Assembly (NCBI RefSeq): GCF_041260155.1
Contig: NC_091942.1
Location: forward strand, 12,181,001-12,245,000
From: Ptychodera flava
Lineage: Eukaryota; Hemichordata; Enteropneusta; Ptychoderidae
Direction of reading: 5' to 3'
Length of the DNA stretch: 64,000 nucleotides
How positions within the stretch are numbered: position 1 is the stretch's first letter; each line of letters begins with the position of its first letter. This document shows, in pieces, positions 13,635-26,205 of this stretch. The position numbers and the translations under genes were made by a program. The notes beneath the pieces are model-generated. The model worked only from the letters and a program-made list of their open reading frames with translations. It searched no databases and was not told the DNA's origin.

Positions 13635-16600
13635 ATGAAGTCTACGAAGGATCTTGCAAGGTAGGAGTCCTTGAAATAGAATGCACTGTGACACGAGCCG
13701 GCCTAGCGCAGCTGGCTGTTGCTTGATTATTTCAAAAACACGGTCAGCCAGTAGAAATGTCGATTCGCTCGGAGACTGAAGCCTAAACGAATGAGCTTGA
13801 AACGTTCCAGCTCTTTGCTGTATTATATTCTGCCCTTTCCTGTGTTTCTACAAACTTCTCGTTTGTACAGTGGAGGGACAGTGACCTATGTCTTCTACGG
13901 TGCGTAAACAGTGGAAACATTCCAGCTTGATAGCAAACAATATTTTAGTTGCATAGGCGTGCACCATCATCCAGTCGGGGGGGGGGGGTGGGGGGGGGGG
14001 GGGGCGCTGATCAAGTAAGATATTTGAGAAAAGATATTCCCAGTGGACATCAAGTAAAGAACATTCAGCCACAGATGGCTAAACGAAAATAAAAGATAGT
14101 AAGCTATATTATGTAGCGTGCACAGCTCCCACACGACCCCCTCTGACTTTGTTTTTTTCAATTTCACTGCTCCCTCCTCAGGATCAGGGTCCATCTGTGG
14201 TATTGCCTTTTCTGTGCTCCCTTTTAAATCACGTAATGAATTGCAGGACAGTGAATTTTGTAAACAACTTTTCTAGAAATTCTTGTGCTTTTCTTGTGCC
14301 CAATACTAGTTAACTGGATCCAATTGGGGGCGGGGGTGAGGGTGGACTCACCGCTGTATGTACTGGGGAGTTTGAAGTTGAACCACAAAACATAATTCTA
14401 TGGAACAGATAAAGGGGTTTCTTGCAAAATCATACGTCAAAACTCTACAGTTTTTACTCAAAAGGGACAAAAGATTTGCTTGAGTCGAAAGTCTACATTT
14501 TATCTGCATTTCTTGGTCAAATGCCCAGATCATAAGGCAAAAAAAGTGGGTAAAGTGGTACATAAATTTATACCCTTCCTCCCCAGGATCAGCTATCATC
14601 AGTAAGGTTAATGAACTGTAGTAATCTACAGCAAAATTTTAAAATTTTGGCTATTAAATGCCAATCTATACATTTACCTTGGAATTCAACAGGTTATTTT
14701 AAAGTATCATATTCATTGCACACCCTTTCTTTAACCACCTGGTCCACACACATAAGATTGAAACACTATCCAGACTTATTACCTACATATAACGTGTAAG
14801 ACTCATTGCTTGTACAGTGAGTGCTTTGTGAAAAAAAACCAGATTTCTCAGTAAAAAGGGAAGAAAAGTGAAAACTTGTGACCAAGTTAAGCAAGAAGGA
14901 AAAAATGATGCTACATTTTGGATATTTGTTGAGATGACAACCCCCTCCCCAGGAAATAAAATAGTCAACCCCATAAGAGGTGAACATAAGTGTATGCACC
15001 TTCCATCCCTTAGCTATTTTAGCTTATTTGGTGTAATAATTCTTGTTGTTGGCATGTGACAATTGCCTTGAGAATTGTGGCCAAATTCTTGATGAGGTCC
15101 TTATCATATAGGACAAACTGGGACTTCATACCAGTTGGACTGCATATTCAAGGTGTGTCAAGCAGACGCCATTTATAAAATTTTAAGTGTGCAAATTGCC
15201 ATCAAGATTTCAGCCATTCTTGATCTGGAAGCACATATCACCAGAAATCACACTCACAGAAATTAGTCTGTCCACTGTGCCTCAGAGCTTATGACTGGGA
15301 CATCAGAGCCTTGTTGGAAAGCCCACTCTCCAATGCAGCAACTGTGGACTTGAACATGATGTTATAACCATATACCAGTATCTTCACCTTTAATCAGATA
15401 CATGTAATAGAGAAAACACACATTTTTCCATGTTATATTTTCAAGAGAGTACAATATGTTGTTTTTAACAGGAGACTGGGAATATTGCGGAAAAGATCAG
15501 TGCCTAAGAGTGAGCAAGATGTGGCCATCAAGAGAGCCAAGAAATCAAGTAAGTTCACTTTTCTACATGGAGGTCATTAATGCATGATGCTTAAAGTGAG
15601 TGAGACACTGTCAGTCCTCACATGCAATCGTGTGGAAACTCAAATTTTTCTAATATCTTCACTGATCTACCGCTTGTATGGAGTCATTTTGAAGCCTGTG
15701 TAATATAAAACAATTTTTAAGATCTTGTTTTCTTAATGAAAACTCAAATGATTTTTCCCAGAGATCATACAGGATGTGTGGTCATTTCAGCTATATATCG
15801 GTAAATTTGAGGTAATTTGCACCTGTAGTCCCAAACTTGCAGGATTTTTATTCTTCAATGTGAAAGAAAATGATTAAAAAGAAAGTATGAGCAAAAATTT
15901 AAACTTTTTGTTTCAAGGCATTATAACCTTAATAACCTCTCTATGGTGATGCTAAATATATGCTAATTGCTATGCACACTGTGTAGTCAAATTATGACGC
16001 AATAGTGACAATTGTATTCTCACAAATTGTTAAATGATCGATGTGTGGCATCAGTGGAAATTGTGATATGGTGATATGATATCATGACAGCCATATAGTT
16101 CAACAAGAAATCTATGTTCCCTCCCAAAATAACCAACACAAGAAAACATTACCATCTGCACCTTGAAAACCAAATGCATGTAAATTGCAATATTCGTCTG
16201 TGTAACTGTGAGTCAAGTGAAAAAGCAGATCCTTGCACCAGGGTTCTCACTCATTTTATTGTCTCCACTTTCAGATCAGACATTTTCCTACCTGATTGTA
16301 ATTGACTTTGAATCAACGTGCTGGAAAGATAAGAAATCGACAATGCAAGAAATCAGTAAGTTCTTCATCTGCGTATTAGCTCTCAACAGTTGGAGTCCAT
16401 ATGCTTCATCAACAGCATAGCTGTGAGTTACTCACATTTCCAATCGATGAACTTGGCCCACCGAAAGTTTTCTTTCATAAAGACAATATGGTAAAATGCA
16501 TACTGAAAAAAAATTTACTCATTTGCATGCTTACTGTGTTTGTGTGAGCTACAGATAACAACAATATTCATAAATTCAGAGGTTATTTGAAAATGTAGAA

Positions 16601-19600
16601 ATATATTTAGGGTTATTGAGGTCTGGTTAGGCACTTTTCTTCACTGGCCAAACCATTTTAGCTCTAAGATGATGCTTTTCTCTGTTTTCACACTGCCACA
16701 TGTAGGAGTGAAATATACAGAGGGACTGACAGCTCTTTCTTTGATGTGTACAAGAAAGTTCATGTTGTGTGATTTTTTTGTCCTTGAGCACAGTTGAGTT
16801 TCCAGCAGTACTGCTCAACACTGCCACCGGAGAAATTGAATCTGAATTTCACACGTATGTACAGCCTCAAGAAAACCCCAAGTTGAGTGCATTCTGTAAA
16901 GAACTGACTGGCATATCACAGGTAAGAATGCAGACTACAGCAGCGCTGAGCCTTGGATAACTGGCTTTTTAACTTGGTGCCTACATGCACTTTAATGGAA
17001 GATTAAACTGCATCCCATACTAGTACATCGCTGCATAGTCTAAAGTGATATCACTGCTCAGCTCATCACTATGGCACACACTGTGTATTTCATTTTGAAA
17101 TACCCTGATTAAATAAAAAATCAAGCCAGTATCACAAGTGTGCATTTTACAGAATCTACAAGACCATATGCTTTGTGTCCCATGTCTATGATGTACCATG
17201 AGCACATATTAGGGGACCATGTACATCATATAGGTCATACAGTCTTGGAACAGACTCTGATGAGTGTGGACTGAAAATGACAAGACATGTTATTTACTTC
17301 TACATAATCGTTTCTTGCTTTCTATTGCGTACACCATTAGATCTTGGTAAGAAGTAGTCAAAACTTGAAAATAATATACTTGGACTGAAAATTGTTGACA
17401 AGTATTGCACCCTTACCATTTTGTCAAGAAAACTGAAAGATAAGAATAATATGCAGAGTTCTCAGAAATGGATTTTCATTATCCCCTATGTCAAACAAAT
17501 GTCAGTGTGTGAATCAGAAAAACACACTACAAATCCTCAAATGTGTACCTCTTTTGGTGTCATCAAAGGCACTGCTGTGGTTTAATAATAACCTCGTGTT
17601 TTTATTTTTCCTCACCATCTATAGGAAAAAGTAGACAACGGTATGCCAATTCACATATGTCTAAGTCAGTTCACAAAATGGCTGAGAAAGCTGTCACTGG
17701 AGAAGAATATTTCTTATCACAGTGGAGAAGACAAGAAGCTTTGTACTTTTGTCACTTGGTCAGGTATGGTACCTTGCGTGTTGGGGTGTCACAAAAATGT
17801 GAAAAGCTGAGTCTCAATGGAATTTTTGAGGGGTGAAACCTTGCTTGCTATCTGTGGTAGTATATGTAATACTGTTATACTGTAATACTTCCATTTTTGT
17901 CAGTTCAGGTAACATCATACGTTTTAATCCGTGACACTGCAGTTTAATTGCCACACAGTATATGTACGCATGGAAATCAAATAAACTTGCAGCCTCTTTT
18001 GACCTCAGTGACATTACAATATTTGAGCCTGTGGATATAATTCACCTCATTGCAGTAACTGTGTAAAGTTGCCCAATATGAATATTCATCAGGCATTAGG
18101 TGACCGGTATGTTATTGGCTGGTGAACAATGCAGCCTTACATGGACATAGCTGTGACCAAATGCAAGTGATGCAGAGGGCAGGGCACTCAACTCACAAAC
18201 AGAAGTTTGTGAATTTTGAAACGTGTGAGCTATAGGCTAGAATGTGATGTGGTTCCCTGGAGCGAGGCTCTTCACTCCTCATTGCATCATGGTACTGGGT
18301 TCCTCATTCTGTAACTAAACTGACTTCAGCCTCTATGATTGTAGCTATTATCCTGCTATTTACAAGGATAATATGAGATAATTAAATGTATGTGCTGAAG
18401 TTGTAATCTGCAAACAAATCTCTCTCACTGTAGATTGGGATTTAGGCGTGTGCCTGCACTATGAAACAAGAAGGAAGCAAATTCGCAAGCCAGCAGAATT
18501 GAGCAGTTGGATTGACCTCAGGGCCACCTACAGAGTAAGGTCATCTTGTATACCATTGTAGAGTTTATGTCATTGTCAAACTAATACACTGATGACATCT
18601 GATAAATCACCAGGATAAGCTGCTACGAAAAGAGAGAAAAAACGTAATTGCACATGTGTAAATTCCTTATTGTCATCCACTATACATATTACATGTGTGT
18701 ACACTCTCCTAATTCACTGTCCGGCAATGGGCTGATAAACGAATGGCCGTGCCAAGCTGTAGTACAATTTATTGTAAGCCCAGGGGGTACGTGGATGTTT
18801 GCATTTATTCATCATTATGGGACCCCTTATACAAACATAGGACTACCATGAAGGTGGATATGGCCATGTACCAGTATTCATGCATGAAATGACACTCGAA
18901 TCACTTATTGAGTGTCAAAGTACAATAATAGAGACATCAGAAATGTATTTGCTGAGGATCAATTTCATTTACATTTTTGTAAGTTAGCTTACCACTCACA
19001 CATTAACACTGAATTCCATCTCGTCTGTCCACAGAATTTTTATGAGAGAAGACCAAACGGTCTGAATGGTGCTCTGCAAGATGTAGGAATAAAGTTTACA
19101 GGGAGAGAACATTCAGGTTAGCAGACTACATCAATGTTTTAATTTTTCTCTTTTAAAATTTGCACTGTTTAGCTCTTTCAGTGTCAATGAACATAGAGTT
19201 GAGGTTGGCAGTGATCATCTAAATTTCAGTATGGCGACTTTATAAATCTGTGTACTAAGTCAATATTAAGGCCCGTTATTCAAATCAGAAATGTTTTATC
19301 AAATTTTGTGTGTAAAACCATAGGAATAAGTTCATTGCAATTGTATTAGATATTTCATAGTGCCTACATGCATGCACATAAAGGTGCTTGCAGCATTGCT
19401 TGGATAGTCAATTGAAGGCCTGGAATCAAAATGTGAGGCCGAAGGCCGAAACTTGGTACTAGTGTAAAGAAGAGAAGGTGTGACATGACAAATCAGTAAG
19501 AAGTCCAAACCCCTCCAAACCAACACAATAAAACATCTGCCCTCAAAAAGGTAACATCGGACGATTGAAAATAGCTTCACAATCCAAATCTTTACTCTGG

Positions 19601-22600
19601 TAACTGCATTTGACTGATACATGCCAAATTCAGGCGAAAATTCACTGTAGGGCAATTCTCCGCTTCTCTCATCGCCAGTCCCCCATTGCACTGCATTGGG
19701 GATCATTCAAGTACAAAGGATTATGGGAGTGAAAGTACACATCTCAATGCAGTGCAATGGCGGACTGGCAACAGGAGATGCAGAGAATTGCCCTACAGTG
19801 AATTTTCACCTGAATTTGACATGTATCAGTCAAATGCAGTTACCAGAGTAAAGATTTGATATTTTGAAGGTATGTTTGATCATCCGGTGTTATCTTTTTG
19901 AGGATCTTTTTGAGGGCAGATGTTTTATTGTGTTGGTTTTTTGAGAGGTTTGGACTTCTTGCCAATTTTTTGTGTCATACCTTCTCTTCTTTACACCAGT
20001 ACTGAGGTTCGGCCTTTGGCTTCACCCATTGATCCCCGGGCCTTAGATCGAGTGTCCAAGCAGTGGTGCACACACCTGTGCATACACACATATGACTTGA
20101 TATCAACAGTGACCATATGGAAACCTTGTGAAAGTTACCATTTATTCACTTCCACAAATACCAATAACCTACCAGAATACTGTCTCTGCAATAACTTTAT
20201 AAGTGAACCAGTTGTAGCTTAGCAAATTACCACAGATTCAGTTGTCTGATGCTATTTGTGCAACTGCTCATCTTATGTGTAACAGAGTCGAAGGATTTTA
20301 CAGAAATGTGTTTTAGTTGATGACATGAGTGCTGCTTAAGTTGTTTGCAAGTGCTCATTTGAGTAAAATGTGTCAAAAATCATACAATACAGTGTATTCT
20401 AGCCGTGAAATGAAATTTAACAGGACCAAGCACACAAGCATTCCATCAGACATCACACATAGTTTTCTGTATCATTGTTTCTTTGATATCCTCAGGTTTA
20501 GATGATGCCAGGAATACTGCCAGGCTCGCATGGAGAATGATCTGTGATGGATGTGTCATGAAAATCACCAAGACAATGAACATGGTCAGTAGTCGTAGTA
20601 GGTAGCGCTAGGGGATGTGGTAGTAGTAACAGAAATAATAGTGTTACCGGTAGTACGTGTGGTGATTGTGCAGAGGTCTTTGTTGACATTTAAAGTACCA
20701 TGGTTGTATACAGTTTTAATAGGTTGAACCCTGACCCTAGTGACCTTGTAGCTTTCGACATTGTACGGATGGATATTCACTGCAAAATAGATTTGAAAGA
20801 GTAAGTGTAGACTTCAAGTTAAAAACAGTGACATCTTATGACAAGTCACGTGGTGTTTTTTGCTGGTGAGATATTCAACTTGGACACTTGCCCTAGCCGT
20901 GACATCTAGGTGCCTTGTACTGACACTGGGAGTTTAACTTTGGGCAGTTCTGGGTCACAGCTACCTGTATATGTTTAACATCACAATCTGCAAAGTATGG
21001 GTATTTATATTGTAAAGTTTATTCACGCAGCTGTAAAAATCATGTAGTGATGTCACATTTCGCAAGCTAAAAATTGGATATAACAATTTCTATCCTATTA
21101 TAACAGTCAGCTTTCATGATGTTGAAGAGGATGTTGTCTGTCCTGTTTTATGCAATAATAGAAAAAGCCTCAAATATTACACATGTGACAAAAAAGTAAA
21201 ATGGAAAGGTGTCTGTGTCTGTACGTTGCAAATACCTTGCAGTTGGTGACTGTGATGGAAAGTACATCTGAGTAAATTTCAAGGGAATATGGATTTTGTA
21301 TAAACTAATATCAGCAGGTATTACATCAAAAACCAAGATTCTGTATCCTGGATGCCTTAATTTCACAAAGAGACCTATCCAGTAAAAGGACGTATCTCTC
21401 ACAGAAATGTATCGATCATGGTGAAATCATTGTTATGAATCCTGGTCGTTTCTTTGTTAGGGATGTTTGGCTTGCTTCAGAAGGTGCTGTGCACCATATC
21501 TCTTTCTACTACAGTGTGCTTGATCATGTAAAGCCACTGAAATTTTTTTATATTTTCTCGTAAAAATTGTGTGCAGTTTTTCACACCACCTATTTATTAC
21601 TTAATTAAGACTGCAGGCAGTCAAATTATTGTTGTGTTTATTATTTGAATCTTGTGTATTTCAAGTCTGCTTCCATTTCAAATAAAATATACCACTTTAT
21701 CACAGATTAATGTGTATGTTGTGAATTTATCAAGTATTGGTTACAGTAATGCCAGTGGATTATGGTATTGCTATTTTCTGTCGTAAAATAATCAGAAAAA
21801 TATTGATGAATGACCAAAAGGTATCAAGGAACTGATGAAAAAATGTACAATGACAGATATTATGACCTTTTGCATAAGCAGATGATGTTATCAAATGTGC
21901 CTTCTGTTGAACCATCTTCTGATTTGACATATCTTCCAGACTTCGGGACCTGGCAGCCACAGACAGCAGTCTTCCTCAGACCAACCTGTGAAATCAAATG
22001 GACTTTCTCAGTTCATGGTGAAGAAGTCCGTCACCAGACATGGCCATGTGACTGTGTCAAATCAGAGACTGGCAAAAGATGCTGCAGTAATTGACAATGC
22101 TGAGCAAAGTGGCACTGACAGCACTTCCAGAGTCGCATACCCTACTCTGCCAACTGAAGAAAAAGAAACGCTGGAAGGAGATGAAATTTCAAGTTCTTAT
22201 GTGGACAATTGTAAAAATCTCCATGAAGAAACCGAGAGGGACCATTGTGAAGGGATGATAAACACTGTTGTTAGACCAGTGACAGCTATAGATGGAATTC
22301 AAAGACAGGCCGGCAGTGATGACTGTAGATCTATTGTGACACTCAAAACAACACTGGGTGGTACTGGTAAAGTTAATGGCAACTTTACTGCAAAGACGTC
22401 TATGTCCAGACATGGAAATGATGGCACTCCCTCGAATCCTTTCTCAATTTCTGGAATTGCTGTGAGTGCATGCAAGTTGACTTCACCGGACAGCTTTCTG
22501 GGCGGAAATTTGCAAACCAAAAATTTTCAATCGAAAAGGAAGAGTCAAATATCAGCCAAGATTGAAAGTGGGAGCGTCACAAGGACAGTAGTTACTCCAC

Positions 22601-23215
22601 AGAATAAGTGTGACAGAGCTGGCCTTCGAACGGCTGTAATGAGCAGAAATGAGTTTAGTACACCCAGTTTATGTGTTCCAATCCGACCACAGAAACTCTC
22701 AAACATTACAAATACAATTCATGAGAAAAGTGCAGAATCACTAAAAGCTTCTGAAACCAAGCTTTCTGTTGTTAGAAGTGCAGAATCCAAACCTGCATCC
22801 GCGTCTCAGGCTGGTATAACTCCACTTATGAAATCTCACCAAACAGCATTCAAAACTCCGTTAGTACCCCGCTGGCAGTGGCTATACAGCATTGCAGATG
22901 AGACAGTTTCAAACTCCCCAGCATGCCACCAGCAGGACACCAATTTCAGGCAAAATTACTCCGCCACTATGTCAGTGTGGCCGTAGATCTAAGAGGAGGA
23001 CGGTGATGAATCCAGGTCCAAATCAAGGCAGAGGGTTCTTCTCATGTGGAGCATCTAGAAGTAGCAAACGCGGCGATGGATGTGGATTCTTTAAGTGGGA
23101 AATTCTGTGCTCTCCGCAGAACACATGTAATGCCCTTCAGTCGTTTAAGGACAAATCAGGACCAAGGGTTAATACCCCAATGTTATCGTTGAATAGATCT
23201 TCGTGGCAGACTTGA
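13635..23215 (+). CDS. ERI2: ERI2, ERI1-family 3'-5' exoribonuclease with GRF zinc finger, complete
   Basis: Coding exons: 13635-13660, 15472-15548, 16275-16355, 16794-16921, 17625-17763, 18434-18534, 19035-19116, 20496-20584, 21940-22813, 22950-23215. All are GT-AG with consistent phases, totalling 1863 nt (620 aa plus stop). The start was chosen because the 26-nt first exon (MKSTKDLA plus two bases) is in phase and resembles the vertebrate ERI2 N-terminus before LGILRKRS. DEDDh residues are all present: D45 and E47 in VIDFESTCW, D153 in SDWDLG, H210 in REHSG and D215. Residues about 241-530 are a low-complexity Ser/Thr-rich linker from one long exon. The C-terminus from about residue 533 is a zf-GRF (PPLCQCGRRSKR, then GFFSCG and CGFFKWE). 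Reading through the last 136-nt intron instead stops at 22984-22986, giving a shorter protein without the GRF finger. ERI1-family enzymes digest structured or small-RNA 3' ends. Confidence 0.95.
13978..14004 (+). repeat. Short poly-G tract in ERI2 intron 1
   Basis: A G-run of about 27 bp interrupted by one T (13989). It is similar in nature to the longer tract in REXO5 intron 2. No coding meaning. Confidence 0.8.
19371..20089. repeat. Large snap-back inverted repeat in ERI2 intron 7
   Basis: The arm at about 19371-19702 is repeated in reverse complement at about 19741-20089, around a spacer of ~38 bp. Matching landmarks include 'cactgtagggcaattctc' against 'gagaattgccctacagtg', and 'gtaaagaagagaaggt' against 'accttctcttctttac'. 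Identity is roughly 85-90% with small indels. In the ERI2 pre-mRNA this would fold into a hairpin of over 300 bp. It looks like two tail-to-tail copies of one transposable sequence or a foldback element. ORFs over it are shadows. Confidence 0.85.
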
Positions 23216-23300
23216 TCGGACTGCTGCTATGGCAACAGAGAGGAAGTACCTAGGTGTTCACTCCACATAGCTTGAGTGTACTTAGATAATGTTTGTACTA

Positions 23301-23306
23301 AATAAA
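23301..23306 (+). terminator. ERI2 poly(A) signal AATAAA
   Basis: A canonical AATAAA lies 86 bp after the ERI2 stop codon and is followed within about 25 bp by a T-rich tract (23325-23337). It is the first good signal downstream of the gene. The cleavage position is inferred. Confidence 0.6.
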
Positions 23307-23861
23307 TGGTTATTACATGCTACAATTTTTTTTGTTTTCATTTGTTAAAGTGCCAGTTTCGCTGATGCTCAAATTTCTCTCCTTTTGGGTCACAATACAA
23401 AAACATCAAGCGAGTTATTTGCCAATCAGAATAACTTTGTCATATTCATGGTCAGCTGGCATACAGTCATGGAGAAATGAACCTGCATTGTCAGCCAGTT
23501 TACAAAATCTGTTCTTATGGAAACAAGTACAGAAATAGGAGTTTGTATCTGGGTAAACGGAGTGCACATGCCCCATAAACATTCATGCCATGCCATGCTA
23601 TTTAAACTAAACACACACTGTCATATGCCAGCTGACTGTTACCATACTCCGTGTTTGCATGTAAAGTGAATGTATGAAAATCTCTCTGAACCTAGTAGTC
23701 CGGCAGCCAATCCACTTTTTGTGCTGAACCTTGTGTTAGGGTCTTAAGTTTTTTTAAAACGGATTTTGCTAGTCAAGATAACCAAAGTGAAAAAATTAGT
23801 TACTGGATCTCTGTCAGTATTGAGCAATTTAGATAATTAGCATAAACAAAATGGCCACCAA

Positions 23862-24165
23862 ATTATCACAAATTACCATTGGAAGCAGTAGAAGTAGGCT
23901 TTATACTGTTAAAATTTGCTAGTAAAAGCACATTTCTATTAGTGCTTCAACTAAAAAAAGGTTAGTAACACAGATAAATAAATTAAATACTAATTTGCAT
24001 AAATTAACACAAAATTATCACAAATTACCATTGGAAGCAGTAGAAGTAGGCTTTATATTGTTAAAGTCTGCTTGTAAAAGCACATTTCTATTAGTGCTTC
24101 AACTAAAATAAGGTTAGTAATCATAGATGAATAAATTTAAATACTAATTTGCATAAATTAACACA
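23862..24165. repeat. 152-bp direct repeat, two copies, subterminal in the 3.9-kb element
   Basis: The block starting 'aattatcacaaattaccatt' at 23861 recurs at 24013. It continues in both copies through 'ggaagcagtagaagtaggct' and 'agcacatttctattagtgct'. Identity is about 93% by eye. Subterminal tandem repeats are common next to long transposon ends. Confidence 0.85.
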
Positions 24166-25069
24166 TAAACCATATTTTATAGGAAAGCTTGAACTGTACC
24201 AAAGTAGATTATAAACAATGCTACAATGAATGCCAAATGAGTTGGTGCGGCAAAGGGGAAGGCAGCTCCAACACACCATACTATTTTTGTGTGCGGATAT
24301 TCAGTGTTTTCCTATCTTACTCGTAATATGTTTAATATTTTCGTCTTCTATAATTTTGGACACAGTGTTGGGACACTATAGTCTACAACGAGGTAAAAGT
24401 AGGCTTCGTGTTTCATACACCTCTCTCAACATTATACACGTGCCCGAACACAAATATAACCGGTCCAAAAACTGGCAAATGAAAATATAGCTGAATGTTG
24501 CAGTATCACAAATTACTTATAAAAACAAGTGTGTAATATAAAAGAAAAGCAGATTAGATTACATTTGAAGATTAAATCGACATTACGTCACCATCCAATT
24601 ATCCCAAATTAGTTCCAATTGTGTTAAACTATTAACTCCTGAAATAACATTGAATAGAGACTTAAAATTTATCCCTGGAAAATTCCGAAATTCATTTCAA
24701 TACAACCAAATCTACCATAACATAGGCAGAAAAAATGCCATTAAAACACTATCAAATTGAACCATGAAATTACCATAAAACCATTAGATAAAGGCAGGGG
24801 AAATGGAATAGCAATATCAAATTAAACAGATTACATTGACGAAAGTCACAGACTTTTAAGCCAAAAGAGATTACGATACAAAAGTGCATGTAAATGACAG
24901 CGACAACACAACCAGAAAACTACACGGACATGTACTAAAATAAACAAATAGACAAATGATACGTTCAAATATCATGATCCTTTGAATACACATAATATGC
25001 ACACCAACGCAGTATCCACTCCAAAAATTCAAAAAAGTCACCAGCATCAGCAAAATTCATTTGTCGTCA

Positions 25070-26205
25070 CGGTCCAAATTATTTATGGCTGCTCTAGCCC
25101 AACACACAAAATATCGGAATACATAAGATAGACTATTTCTTAAAACTGATTGTACAAACCAGCCAATGTACATTAAAGATACAACGGACTTTACCAACAA
25201 ACTAAGCAAGATAACAATACAACATAATGCATTACTAGTCACTCTGGATGTAATCTCGATGTACACAAATACTCCACAAACTGAAGCAAGCTGTCACAAA
25301 CGCACTTGATTCAGTATCAACTATCAATTACAGCTGTAAAATATAAAGAAAAGATCGAAGCGTTCCACTAAAGAATTACCAACAATAATTCTGCAACATA
25401 ACACGGTTGAATTTAACAGAAACGTCTACCAACAGATTTGTGGCTGTAGCCTGGGTTCACCAGTTTCGCCGGAAATCGCTGATACAACATTCTACAACCT
25501 TGAAACTGAGGTCATTAAACTACACAGAAGCAGACTTTCCTTTTGGAAACGATTCAGAGATGATGTTTTCATGATCTATGCGGGAACAGAAACTGAGCTG
25601 AATGTGAATTTATGGCTAACATCAATAAGTTACACTGAACTTTCAAATTTACAATAGAGTATTCTCCTCAAAGTGACATTAATGATTTACAAAGTCAACG
25701 ATACAATAAAGGGAGAACTCTCGACACAAAAACTCACACCAAAATAACAGACCATTTCAATATCTAGCCAGAAACTCGTGCGACCCAAAAAGGTATTTTT
25801 ACTGGTTTAATTAAGGTAAATTGCTGAGATATGCCCGTGTAACAACATATAATAATAACCAAGACTTTGACAAGAAAGTTGAATTTAGGACAAAAAACAA
25901 AAACAAAACAAAAACAAGGTTATAAGACCACAGAAATCGCACAATCAGAAAAAGGAAGTTGGGCATTCAAAGTGCGAATCGTACCTCAAACTAGGGAAAA
26001 TCAATAATAACAAAACTAATATACATACGCAACCAAATACAGTCCACAAATTAGAACAAACGATATAAAAGCACTAACAATGAAATGGAAAATAATTGAA
26101 AGCGATGAACGTCTTCAGTTTTTGTTCCCTGAAAAACCAATAATAGCATACAAGAGAAACAAAACTTAAAAGATGAATTACTTGTAGTAAGAGCCAAAAT
26201 CAACG
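25070..26205 (+). pseudogene. Decayed Penelope-like reverse transcriptase
   Basis: Read on the plus strand across several frames with stops, the sequence gives recognisable reverse transcriptase blocks. These are IIYGCSSPTH (about 25078), YIKDTTDF..NKLSKI (25168), LLVTLDVISMYTNTPQTE (25232), YQQICGCSLGSPVSPEIAD (25426), FWKRFRDDVFMIYAG (25542, with the catalytic DD) and, near the C-terminus, ERLQFLFPEKPIIAYKRN (26107-26160). The SLGSP motif and the YTN.P block are typical of Penelope-like elements. Frameshifts and stops are frequent, so it is dead. No clear GIY-YIG endonuclease was found, although 26350-26520 could be a relic. Confidence 0.75.

Noticed and set aside
19332..20222. ORFs of 100-124 codons in ERI2 intron 7
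   Set aside because: They fall on the two arms of the snap-back repeat and mirror each other.
21810..22094. 94-codon ORF starting MTKRYQGTDEK before the large ERI2 exon
   Set aside because: Out of frame with ERI2; a phase-0 acceptor at 21939 gives a consistent ERI2 reading instead.
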